Numbered from the stretch's first letter, positions 1 through 6,180 are shown. The stretch is DNA of 7,185 nucleotides from CAZBWE01 sp964440735 (GCA_964440735.1 CAYTTK010000133.1:1-7185), one strand, 5' to 3'. Program-made: numbers and translations. The notes: generated from the sequence alone by a model not told the origin.

Positions 1-360
1 TATCAATCCTAAACCCGTATGATCCCATGCTAAAACAGCGAATCCACAGCAATATAGCGCTGAGAACAAGATAATGGTCTTGAACTTGCCAAGCCATAAA
101 TCTGAAATGATAGCCCCTAAAATGGTAATGAAATAGACTGAGGCTGTAAACCAGTGGAACCACGCCTTCGCAGGTTCGTCAGCCATGACGTCCAGCGCCC
201 CATTAGGCCCCACGAGATACTTGGTCATGAAAACGACGAGTATGGAACTCATGCCATAGAACGCAAATCGCTCAGCCGCCTCGGTAGTGAGAATATACGG
301 AATCCCTGCTGGCATCTTCTTCGATGCGACCGGCGCTGTCAGATATTTGCTTTTTGCCAT
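1..360 (-). CDS. POT/PTR2-family proton-dependent peptide transporter, N-terminal part (cut by window edge)
   Basis: This gene encodes an inner-membrane symporter that imports di- and tripeptides with protons. Only the first 120 codons lie in the window; the frame stays open to the left edge. Residues 27-36 read E-A-A-E-R-F-A-F-Y-G, which matches the POT signature ExxERFxYYG at the end of the first membrane helix; E27, E30 and R31 correspond to the proton-coupling residues of the family. A second hydrophobic segment (about 70-86) ends in G-A-I-I-S-D-L-W-L-G-K at 82-92, the family's conserved loop 2-3 motif, and a third segment covers about 94-111. The ATG at 358-360 has a GAGGT ribosome site six bases upstream. 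The gene diverges from the metallopeptidase gene at 593, and a second, unrelated peptide transporter lies just beyond, which supports a role in peptide uptake. Family members are usually 400-600 residues, so most of this one is missing. Exact substrate is unknown. Confidence 0.88.
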   Translation of the reverse strand, partial: MAKSKYLTAPVASKKMPAGIPYILTTEAAERFAFYGMSSILVVFMTKYLVGPNGALDVMADEPAKAWFHWFTASVYFITILGAIISDLWLGKFKTIILFSALYCCGFAVLAWDHTGLGLI

Positions 361-519
361 AAAGTGACCTCACATACTATTAATGTAAAAGTCTATTTAA
401 TCCTACACGGTTGAGCCATAATATCTTAACTTTATTCTGTTCTGCATCAAACAGGAAATAATGGAATATTACAAGACTACCCCCCAATTTCTTGATAGGT
501 CTTTACTCCGAAAAATTCC

Positions 520-548
520 TTGATTTCCCAGTTTTCAGACGATATTAT
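520..548 (+). promoter_or_regulatory. Candidate sigma-70-type promoter of the metallopeptidase gene
   Basis: TTGATT at 520-525 and TATTAT at 543-548 are separated by 17 bases and match the housekeeping promoter boxes at four and five of six positions. Transcription would start near 555, leaving a leader of about 38 bases that carries an AAAGGGG ribosome site seven to nine bases before the ATG at 593. The whole divergent spacer is 361-592; I could not find an equally good promoter for the minus-strand POT gene in it. Confidence 0.5.
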
Positions 549-592
549 CCTTTGCAAATAGATAACGAATACTCAGAAAGGGGTGTCAAATT

Positions 593-2272
593 ATGAAAAC
601 GCTAAAAATCATATCTTTGTTATTAACCATAACGGTCTTTATTACCAATTGTAGGGCTGACACAAAAGAAAGCCAATTACAAAAATTCATCACTGCCCAC
701 GTGGAAAAAACCAAACCTATGGGCAAAGAAGCAAATCTTGCCTCATGGAAAGCTGCAAACACCGGCAAACCTGAAGATTATGACAGGGTTAGTGAACTAA
801 CACTCAAAATCAGAAAGGTCTATAGCGACCCCAATGAGTTTGCATTTCTAAAAGATTTGAAAGATTCCGGAGATGTGAAAAATCCGTTGCTGGCTCGACA
901 ATTGTTGGTGTTGTACAACGCCTATTTAGGTAATCAGATAGAACCGCAGCTTCTAAAGCAGATTGTTGACCTGGGCACCGAAGTCGAAAAAAACTTCAGT
1001 GTATTTCGTGGTTCTATTGAGGGCAAGAAGGTTACCAGTAATGAAATTAAGGAAATCCTCAAGGCTGAAACCGATTCTGATAAAAGAAAGCTTGCCTGGC
1101 TCGCCAGTAAACAGGTTGGCCCTGTAGTTGCAGATGATTTGATTCGGCTGATTAAATTGCGAAATAAGGTGGCGAAAAATCTTGGCTTTGATAATTTTCA
1201 CACCTTTTCTTTAACCCTCGGCGAGCAGGATGTAAACGAGCTTGACAAAATTTTCAATGAACTATACGAATTGACCAACGAGCCGTTTGCAAAATTAAAG
1301 GCCGATTTGGACCGGATTTTAGCAGATAAATATGGTATTGAGGTCTCTGAGCTTATGCCCTGGCACTATCACGACCCATTCTTTCAGGAAACACCAATGG
1401 TATATGAGCTGGATTTGGATAAATATTATAAGGGCAAAGACGTCAAGGAATTAGCTGTGAGATTTTACGCTGGTCTCGGATTGCCTGTCGAATCCATACT
1501 GGCCAACAGCGACCTATACGAGCGTGAGGGTAAAAACCCACACGCCTTCTGCACCGATATCGACCGCGAAGGTGACGTTCGCATCCTGTGCAATCTTAAA
1601 AATAATGAAAACTGGATGGAAACAATCTTACACGAGTTGGGCCACGGCGTTCATGATAAATACCATGACCCGAATGTGCCTTACTTACTTAGAGAACCCG
1701 CACACATTTTTACAACAGAGGCCATCGCTATGTTCTTTGGCAGATTGAGCCGAAATCCTGCATGGATGCAGCAAATGCTACAACTGACCGACCAGCAGCG
1801 GGCTGAAATCGAAGAAGTAAGCGGTAAATATGCTCAGCTTAAACAAATCATTTTTGTTCGCTGGGACTTGGTTATGTATAACTTCGAAAAGCAGCTTTAC
1901 GCTAATCCTGACCAGGACCTGAATTCTCTATGGTGGAAGATGGTAGAGAAATACCAGTTTGTGAAAAAGCCACCTGACCGTAACGAGCCCGACTGGGCTG
2001 CAAAAATCCATTTCACCATCGCACCTTGCTATTATCACAACTATGTCTTAGGTGAATTATTGGCATCCCAGCTCCATCACCATATCGTTCACAATATTCT
2101 TAAGCTCGAATCGGACAAAGATGTCAGCTATGTCGAACAGAAAAAAGCGGGTGATTTTTTGACCGAAAAAGTCTTTCAGGCCGGTGCAGTCTATCACTGG
2201 AACGAGATGATTGAACGGGCAACCGGAGAATCCTTGACACCGAAATACTTCATTGCCCAGTTTGTCAAATGA
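593..2272 (+). CDS. Exported M2/M3-type zinc metallopeptidase (gluzincin), probable lipoprotein or periplasmic
   Basis: This 559-residue protein is a zinc peptidase acting on peptides outside the cytoplasm. The zinc site is H347-E-L-G-H351 with the third ligand E376 in T-T-E-A-I-A, 25 residues after the second histidine, the gluzincin arrangement of angiotensin-converting-enzyme-like (M2) and oligopeptidase (M3) families. A later motif, C479-Y-Y-H-N-Y-V-L-G-E-L-L, resembles the region that supplies transition-state tyrosine/histidine residues in these families. Residues 1-19 form a signal peptide (K2, K5, then a hydrophobic core) ending I-T-N-C20, which could be a lipobox, although Asn before the Cys is unusual; plain signal peptidase I cleavage is the alternative. 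The overall pattern, including 'LREPAHIFTTEAIAM', fits bacterial proteins annotated as M2 family. The start is supported by a strong ribosome site. The OPT transporter gene follows 74 bases downstream, suggesting cleavage products are imported. Endo-, carboxy- or dipeptidyl-carboxypeptidase activity cannot be told from sequence. Confidence 0.87.
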   Translation: MKTLKIISLLLTITVFITNCRADTKESQLQKFITAHVEKTKPMGKEANLASWKAANTGKPEDYDRVSELTLKIRKVYSDPNEFAFLKDLKDSGDVKNPLLARQLLVLYNAYLGNQIEPQLLKQIVDLGTEVEKNFSVFRGSIEGKKVTSNEIKEILKAETDSDKRKLAWLASKQVGPVVADDLIRLIKLRNKVAKNLGFDNFHTFSLTLGEQDVNELDKIFNELYELTNEPFAKLKADLDRILADKYGIEVSELMPWHYHDPFFQETPMVYELDLDKYYKGKDVKELAVRFYAGLGLPVESILANSDLYEREGKNPHAFCTDIDREGDVRILCNLKNNENWMETILHELGHGVHDKYHDPNVPYLLREPAHIFTTEAIAMFFGRLSRNPAWMQQMLQLTDQQRAEIEEVSGKYAQLKQIIFVRWDLVMYNFEKQLYANPDQDLNSLWWKMVEKYQFVKKPPDRNEPDWAAKIHFTIAPCYYHNYVLGELLASQLHHHIVHNILKLESDKDVSYVEQKKAGDFLTEKVFQAGAVYHWNEMIERATGESLTPKYFIAQFVK

Positions 2273-2276
2273 CATT

Positions 2277-2305
2277 TGTCATCCTGCGCGAAGCGAAGGG
2301 TCTGG
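2277..2305. repeat. Dispersed GCGAAGCGAAG-type intergenic repeat (single copy here)
   Basis: Four bases after the peptidase stop codon the sequence reads TGTCATCCTGCGCGAAGCGA and continues AGGGTCTGG. I recognise this as a close variant of a short intergenic repeat (TCATCCTGAGCGAAGCGAAG type) that occurs in many copies in genomes of several unrelated bacterial phyla. It lies in the spacer between the peptidase and OPT genes. I see no second copy in this window, so its repeat nature rests on recall, not on the sequence here. It is not a perfect hairpin and has no T-run, so it is not an intrinsic terminator. Confidence 0.5.
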
Positions 2306-2346
2306 TTATCGAATGGCATTTTAACAATCAATAGAAAAGTCTAATT

Positions 2347-4272
2347 ATGAATTTACAACAAAAGTCACTACCGGAAATCACTATTAAGGCGATTGTTTTG
2401 GGCGTCGTGCTGTCAGTTGTACTTGCAGGGGCAAATGCTTATCTTGGCCTGTTTGCCGGTATGACCGTTTCGGCCTCGATACCGGCTGCAGTCGTATCTA
2501 TGGGAGTTTTACGGTTCTTTCGCCGAAGTAATATCTTAGAGAATAATATTGTGCAGACGGCAGCATCAGCGGGGGAGTCGCTGGCAGCAGGTGTTATATT
2601 TACCCTTCCGGCACTGGTGATTATGAATTACTGGAAAGACTTTGATTTTATTTGGGTAACCGTAATAGCTGGCTTTGGCGGCCTATTAGGCGTGCTGTTT
2701 ACCATCCCTCTTCGGCGAGCGTTGATTGTTGAAGCTCAACTGAAGTTCCCTGAAGGAATAGCAACAGCGGAAGTCCTAAAATCAGGCGAGAGGGGAGGCT
2801 CGGATGTCAAATACATCGCGCAGGCAGGATTAGTAGGGGGGTTATTCAAATTAGGAGCCGCCGGATTGAAAATCTGGACTGAGACCATTGAAATGGCAAG
2901 AGCAGCGGGAGGAACCATCGCATATTTCGGTTCAAACTTGAGCCCGGCCCTTCTTTCGGTTGGTTATATTGTAGGATTGAACATTGCCGTGCTGATATTC
3001 TTGGGTGGGCTTTTTAACTGGCTGATTGCCATACCAATATGCGCCGCCTTGCAGAGTTGGCCGACAGAAAATGGTGAGGCAGTATCAGCTATAAACTGGG
3101 CACATCAAATATGGTCGACGCAAACCCGATATATCGGCGTAGGGGCAATGTTGGTAGGAGGATTTTGGACGATAATCTGCTTGCGAACATCGCTAATTAG
3201 CGGGGTGAAAAGTGGCTTAAAGGCCTACCGAACTATAACAGGACAAACCGTTACAATCAGCCGGACCGAAAAAGATATTCCGATGAAATGGATTCTTGTT
3301 TTGATAGTTGCCTCCATCGTGCCGTTGTATTTCGTCTATCAGGCATTTGTAGGGCAGGTAGCTGTTTCCTTGACGATGGCGGTGATGATGCTCATAACGG
3401 GTTTTTTATTTTCTGCTGTTGCTGGTTATATGGCTGGTCTTGTCGGCTCATCGAATAATCCCATTTCAGGCGTAACGATTGCTACAGTGCTTGTTTCTGC
3501 GTTGTTGCTTCTGTTATTGATGGGAAAAGGAGCAAAAAACGGCCCACCTGCTGCTATAATTATCGGTGGTGTTGTCTGCTGTGCGGCAGCCATTGCCGGC
3601 GACAATATGCAGGACTTAAAAGCTGGATACCTCGTTCATGCAACGCCGTGGAAACAGCAGGTTATGCAAATAGTAGGCACTGTTTCTGCGGCTCTGGTTA
3701 TGGCACCGATATTGATGCTGTTGTTAAATGCCTATGGTTTTGCGGGACACGATTCAGCAAAAGAGAGCCCTCTGATAGCTGTGCAGGCAAATCTGATGGC
3801 ATCGGTCTCTAAAGGTGTCTTTCAAGGCGAGCTGCCCTGGAATTTCGTCTTGATAGGAGTTGTCTTTGCAATAGGTGTCATTATTTTAGATGAATATCTG
3901 CGAAACAAGGCAAGTTATTTCCGCACACCGGTTTTAGCTGTAGCTATCGGTATTTATCTTCCCTTTGAACTGGCGGTACCCATTTTTGCAGGAGGAATAA
4001 TCCATCAGATTATAAAGGTATATCACAAAAGAAAAAATCCAGTCGAAGATATTGCGGAAGAATCCGAACGGCGAGGAATTCTCTTTGCCTCGGGACTGAT
4101 TACCGGCGAAGCACTGATGGGTATTTTATTGGCGATACCAATTGTTATCAGCGGAAAATCCAATGTCCTGGCAGTGCTTAAAGAACCCTTGGGGTCTTGG
4201 CCAGGTGTAGTTTTACTGGTAGCAATCGCCTACTGGCTCTATCGCACCGCCGTTGGTAGAATAAAAAGTTAA
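2347..4272 (+). CDS. OPT-family oligopeptide transporter
   Basis: This is a 641-residue polytopic inner-membrane protein of the oligopeptide transporter superfamily, which imports peptides or peptide-like metal chelates driven by the proton gradient. It is nearly all hydrophobic helices, and length is normal for the prokaryotic OPT branch. Family landmarks are present in order: N-A-Y-L-G-L-F-A-G-M near residues 30-39; N-I-V-Q-T-A-A-S-A-G-E-S near 67-78; K133-F-P-E-G-I-A-T-A-E; S368-S-N-N-P-I-S-G; and A417-G-D-N-M-Q-D-L-K-A-G-Y followed by A-T-P-W-K-Q-Q. The ATG at 2347 puts the first helix where the family expects it, but the ribosome site is weak (only an AGAAAAG-like stretch upstream). The gene lies 74 bases after the metallopeptidase and has no obvious promoter of its own, so co-transcription is likely. 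The second peptide transporter at the left edge is of a different family. Substrate (peptide or metal chelate) cannot be decided. Confidence 0.93.
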   Translation: MNLQQKSLPEITIKAIVLGVVLSVVLAGANAYLGLFAGMTVSASIPAAVVSMGVLRFFRRSNILENNIVQTAASAGESLAAGVIFTLPALVIMNYWKDFDFIWVTVIAGFGGLLGVLFTIPLRRALIVEAQLKFPEGIATAEVLKSGERGGSDVKYIAQAGLVGGLFKLGAAGLKIWTETIEMARAAGGTIAYFGSNLSPALLSVGYIVGLNIAVLIFLGGLFNWLIAIPICAALQSWPTENGEAVSAINWAHQIWSTQTRYIGVGAMLVGGFWTIICLRTSLISGVKSGLKAYRTITGQTVTISRTEKDIPMKWILVLIVASIVPLYFVYQAFVGQVAVSLTMAVMMLITGFLFSAVAGYMAGLVGSSNNPISGVTIATVLVSALLLLLLMGKGAKNGPPAAIIIGGVVCCAAAIAGDNMQDLKAGYLVHATPWKQQVMQIVGTVSAALVMAPILMLLLNAYGFAGHDSAKESPLIAVQANLMASVSKGVFQGELPWNFVLIGVVFAIGVIILDEYLRNKASYFRTPVLAVAIGIYLPFELAVPIFAGGIIHQIIKVYHKRKNPVEDIAEESERRGILFASGLITGEALMGILLAIPIVISGKSNVLAVLKEPLGSWPGVVLLVAIAYWLYRTAVGRIKS

Positions 4273-4561
4273 ACTCTCGCTTCTAATGGACAAACTGGAA
4301 CAGCCGGAGCACAAAATCAAAACCTTTATCATGGCCGCTTTAGACACCAACAGAGACGATTAGACCACCAGCATCTAAAGCAGGATGCCCTTTTTCAAAG
4401 CTGGAGCCAAGGAATAAATAGCCCTATTTTATATTTTGCGCGTAACAGGCTAAGTAGAGTTTTTACCTGTTATTTTATGCGTGCGCTTAAGAATTATGGG
4501 AAAATGCCTCTTTTTTGCTCGGGAATCAGGGGCTAAATTCTCCAAAAATATGTTTTTTTTC
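4273..4561. other. Gene-free stretch after the OPT gene, with weak hairpins
   Basis: No convincing gene is visible. Two weak inverted repeats occur: GCATC (4371-4375) with GATGC (4384-4388), followed two bases later by TTTTT, a poor candidate for the OPT terminator; and TAACAGG (4443-4449) with CCTGTTA (4466-4472), followed by TTTTA. The reading frame of the OPT gene stays open for 87 codons beyond its TAA, up to TAA at 4534-4536, but the translation resembles no family I know and has no sensible start. A 25-codon ORF at 4286-4363 has no ribosome site. The stretch could hold decayed sequence. Confidence 0.45.
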
Positions 4562-4590
4562 TTGACTTTACGTGCTTTTTTTGATAAATA
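4562..4590 (+). promoter_or_regulatory. Candidate promoter of the pseudopilin gene
   Basis: TTGACT at 4562-4567 matches five of six bases of the -35 box. A 17-base, T-rich spacer leads to TAAATA at 4585-4590, a mediocre -10 box. Transcription would begin near 4597, giving a leader of roughly 85-90 bases before the ATG at 4685. An alternative -10 further right (TATTAA, 4589-4594) would need a 21-base spacer and is less likely. Confidence 0.42.
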
Positions 4591-4608
4591 TTAATAGAGC
4601 TTCGTAAT

Positions 4609-4656
4609 AGGAGAGCAGGTCAGGAGGACCATTTATACCCAAGAGGAGGGGTATAA
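4609..4656 (+). promoter_or_regulatory. Leader with three AGGAG motifs, two in hairpin loops (possible CsrA-type control element)
   Basis: AGGAG occurs at 4609-4613, 4622-4626 and 4644-4648. The second is exactly the loop of a hairpin with stem GGTC (4618-4621) and GACC (4627-4630). The third ends the eight-base loop of a perfect eight-base-pair hairpin, TTATACCC (4633-4640) with GGGTATAA (4649-4656). These purine motifs are too far (18 bases or more) from any start codon of the downstream gene to act as its ribosome site. GGA triplets in hairpin loops are the known binding signal of the post-transcriptional regulator CsrA/RsmA, so such control is a reasonable inference. The geometry is seen; the function is not demonstrated. 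Confidence 0.35.
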
Positions 4657-4684
4657 TAATTAGCAGAAAGTGTTGGTGGTCTCT

Positions 4685-5161
4685 ATGCAAGGTCATCTTT
4701 CTGACAGGAAATATAGAGATTTGCAGTCAAACTATATTTCCAACAATACGAAAACCAGAGAAGGTTTTACTTTGGTTGAGCTGACGGTTGCAATTCTTAT
4801 AGCGATCATTCTTGTAACGGTTGTAGTGCAGCTTTTTCGCAGGTCAGTTGTTGATGCCTCCAAGTGGACTGAAGCAAGGTCGATGATGGGTACGGTAGCG
4901 AGCGCTGTAAAGGCCTATGCTGCTGAGAAAGAACAGGCACCTCCCTCTGGTAGCTTCGCAGACTGGGGGATCCAGTTGGGATTTCGGGCAGAAGACTTCA
5001 AAGGCACTTACTTTGACTCGGATAGTATTACGATTGATAGCGTTAGCTACGACCCAGAAGAAACCCCGCCCTTGCAGTTTAAAATCAAAGGTGAGAGTAT
5101 TTTTCTATCACCCAGCTGGTGCGTACTGGACCAAGAGGGCCAATGGACCTGGGAAGATTAG
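4685..5161 (+). CDS. Pseudopilin-like protein with prepilin N-terminal cleavage/methylation signal
   Basis: The product has a class III (prepilin) signal: T-R-E-G27 followed by F28-T-L-V-E32-L, where prepilin peptidase would cut after Gly and methylate Phe; Glu32 is the conserved fifth residue of the mature protein. A single hydrophobic helix (about 28-50) runs into R-R and an amphipathic stretch with 'AVKAYAAEKEQ', then a small globular C-terminus ending in W-T-W-E-D. This is the plan of type II secretion or type IV pilus minor pilins. At 158 residues with a 27-residue leader, the leader is long for the family. The start is uncertain: GTG at 4670 and 4676 are in frame, and an in-frame TAG at 4661 bounds the choice. 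I prefer ATG 4685 with a GGTGG stretch just upstream. No secretion ATPase, platform protein or other pilin lies nearby, so it is an orphan. The partner machinery is unknown. Confidence 0.78.
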   Translation: MQGHLSDRKYRDLQSNYISNNTKTREGFTLVELTVAILIAIILVTVVVQLFRRSVVDASKWTEARSMMGTVASAVKAYAAEKEQAPPSGSFADWGIQLGFRAEDFKGTYFDSDSITIDSVSYDPEETPPLQFKIKGESIFLSPSWCVLDQEGQWTWED

Positions 5162-5164
5162 AAA

Positions 5165-5230
5165 ATGAGATTTGGTGTAGATGCAGCTAAGACCGTCGCT
5201 ATAAGCATTAAAAAAGTTTTCATCTCTTAA
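5165..5230 (+). CDS. Tiny ORF after the pseudopilin gene (21 codons), doubtful
   Basis: Starting three bases after the pseudopilin stop, this ORF would encode the 21-residue peptide beginning M-R-F-G-V-D-A-A-K. A GGGAAGA stretch inside the end of the upstream gene could serve as a ribosome site, and spacing suits translational coupling. The peptide matches no family I recognise. It may be the truncated start of a lost gene or a chance ORF. Confidence 0.15.
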   Translation: MRFGVDAAKTVAISIKKVFIS

Positions 5231-5263
5231 ACTTATTGCCGTCTGCGAGATTCCGTGGCTGGC

Positions 5264-5611
5264 TTAACCATACAAATAAGAGGAACTCTTTATAGACTGC
5301 AGAGCGGCAAAATCATTATCAGCAAATTCAAAAGATGGCTCAAGACCGGTTCTCGCAAAGATTTGCTTTATTTCCGCTGGAACATTACACAGCACAAGCT
5401 TATGCCCCAGACCACTCAGCAGCCTTTCCAATGTCATAAGACTACAAATACTTTCAGAGGTCAGCATCTTTACTTGGCCAAAATCGATAATCACATTACG
5501 GTCACATCCGTCTCTTATGATTTTGTTGATAGCGTCAAGCTCATTATCTAAATGTGGTTGTTCAGACAAAGTAGTCAGAAGAATACTATTGGATAAATTT
5601 TGAATCCCCAT
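5264..5611 (-). CDS. STAS-domain protein, anti-sigma factor antagonist (SpoIIAA/RsbV-like)
   Basis: This 115-residue cytoplasmic protein is one STAS domain, the fold of anti-anti-sigma factors that release a sigma factor by binding its inhibitory kinase. Residues 39-88 align without gaps, from memory, to the SpoIIAA core: N-V-I-I-D43-F for strand 3, then M-L-T51-S52-E53-S54-I-C, where S52 falls on the phosphorylated serine of SpoIIAA (D-S-S-G-L there), then G-H-K-L-V-L-C-N-V as strand 4 and A-R-T-G-L-E as the later conserved loop. The usual Asp before the serine is Thr here, and the following Ser-Gly is Glu-Ser. The ATG at 5609-5611 begins the conserved-looking M-G-I-Q-N but has no strong ribosome site. 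The gene converges on the pseudopilin gene with about 100 bases between, and no kinase, phosphatase or sigma gene is adjacent, so its partners must be elsewhere. I am confident in the fold but less so in the partner-switching role. Confidence 0.85.
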   Translation of the reverse strand: MGIQNLSNSILLTTLSEQPHLDNELDAINKIIRDGCDRNVIIDFGQVKMLTSESICSLMTLERLLSGLGHKLVLCNVPAEIKQIFARTGLEPSFEFADNDFAALQSIKSSSYLYG

Positions 5612-5668
5612 TTTGATTGGTCTGTTTAAGGCACCTTGGTTTCCGTTAGGCCTGGATATATTATCGGA

Positions 5669-5697
5669 ATTATTTATGTATTAAAGCCGGCACTCAA
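5669..5697 (-). promoter_or_regulatory. Candidate sigma-70-type promoter of the STAS gene
   Basis: Read on the minus strand, TTGAGT (5697-5692) and AATAAT (5674-5669) are spaced by 17 bases; they match the -35 box at four and the -10 box at five of six positions. Transcription would start near 5662, about 50 bases before the ATG at 5611. Confidence 0.45.
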
Positions 5698-5911
5698 ATA
5701 AAGTATAAGACGAGAGCTCCAAAATCCAAACTAAAGTTTAGAAAAAAATTGTGCATTACCGACTCTCAACACAAATTACAACAAAAATGGCGTAAGATTT
5801 TGGCTTTCAATATCTTATAAAATATACGGATAACTACGTATAAAACCAAAATCGAGCAGATTGATTGGTTGCGAGAGATAAGAGCACACAATTATTTATG
5901 AGTTGATAAAG
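5698..5911. repeat. AT-rich gene-free stretch with nested inverted repeats
   Basis: No gene is seen between the STAS promoter and the tRNA. A perfect eight-base inverted repeat, GATTTTGG (5796-5803) with CCAAAATC (5846-5853), encloses a six-base one, TATACG (5823-5828) with CGTATA (5837-5842), whose loop is eight bases. A further CCAAAATC occurs at 5719-5726, so the left arm could pair with either copy. The nearby CTAAAGTTTAG (5731-5741) is also palindromic about its central G. No T-run follows either arm, so this is not a standard intrinsic terminator. It may be a regulatory site, a remnant of an element or chance in AT-rich DNA. Confidence 0.35.
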
Positions 5912-5984
5912 TGAGAGTGCTGGGGCTCGAACCCAGGACCTACGGCTTAAAAGGCCGTTGCTCTACCAGCTGAGCTACACTCCC
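5912..5984 (-). tRNA. tRNA-Lys (anticodon TTT)
   Basis: The minus strand folds into a complete 73-base cloverleaf. The acceptor GGGAGTG pairs with CACTCTC with one G-T at the second pair, and the discriminator base is A. The D arm is GCTC/GAGC with loop AGCTGGTA. The anticodon stem ACGGC/GCCGT holds loop CTTTTAA with anticodon TTT at complement 5949-5951. The variable loop is AGGTC. The T arm CTGGG/CCCAG has loop TTCGAGC. CCA is not encoded and must be added after transcription. The gene stands alone, and I found no duplicated tRNA 3' end in the window, so there is no sign of an integrated element here. Confidence 0.97.
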
Positions 5985-6004
5985 AAAATTTTCTGGCCAT
6001 ACAT

Positions 6005-6034
6005 ACAATAACGGCTTTTATGACAGATTGTCAA
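6005..6034 (-). promoter_or_regulatory. Candidate promoter of tRNA-Lys
   Basis: On the minus strand a perfect -35 box, TTGACA (6034-6029), is followed after 18 bases by TATTGT (6010-6005), which matches four of six -10 positions. Transcription would start near 5998, about 14 bases before the mature tRNA 5' end, a typical distance. Confidence 0.55.
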
Positions 6035-6151
6035 TTATTTTGCCACCAAAAAATACCACCAACAGCCAAAAAAGTGTCTTTTTAGCATTGTTCGTTGTCT
6101 TTACCAGGCAGTACATCGTCTTGTTAGCCGCAGATATACCTTAAGCTATGG

Positions 6152-6180
6152 TTGACATTTGTGTTTGGAAGATTTAGAAT
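6152..6180 (+). promoter_or_regulatory. Strong candidate promoter of the rfbA-rfbC genes
   Basis: A perfect -35 box, TTGACA (6152-6157), and TAGAAT (6175-6180, five of six) are separated by the ideal 17 bases. Transcription would start near 6187, leaving a leader of about 28 bases with an AAGGAA ribosome site at 6203-6208. This is the best-matching promoter in the window and marks the start of a new operon. The rest of 5985-6151 holds the tRNA promoter and an AT-rich six-base hairpin (6069-6083) and nothing else I can support. Confidence 0.65.

Noticed and set aside
154..414. Plus-strand ORF of 86 codons at the left edge
   Set aside because: Most of it is antisense to the POT transporter, whose ExxERF signature and ribosome site settle the coding strand.
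361..480. Promoter for the minus-strand POT gene
   Set aside because: The best TTGATG-like -35 box has only AAGATA at 17 bases or a TATTAT at about 21, so I do not call it.
5214..5234. AAGTTT/AAACTT inverted repeat between the convergent pseudopilin and STAS genes as a shared terminator
   Set aside because: The stem is six A/T-rich pairs with one G-C pair, has a nine-base loop and is not followed by a T-run on either strand.
5255..5551. Plus-strand ORF of 98 codons opposite the STAS gene
   Set aside because: It is the complement of a clearly recognisable STAS domain, and its translation has no family character.
5912..5984. tRNA-Lys as an attachment site for a genomic island that would include the rhamnose genes
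   Set aside because: The tRNA 3' end faces left, away from rfbA, and I found no duplicated 3' fragment, integrase or excess of foreign-looking genes in the window.
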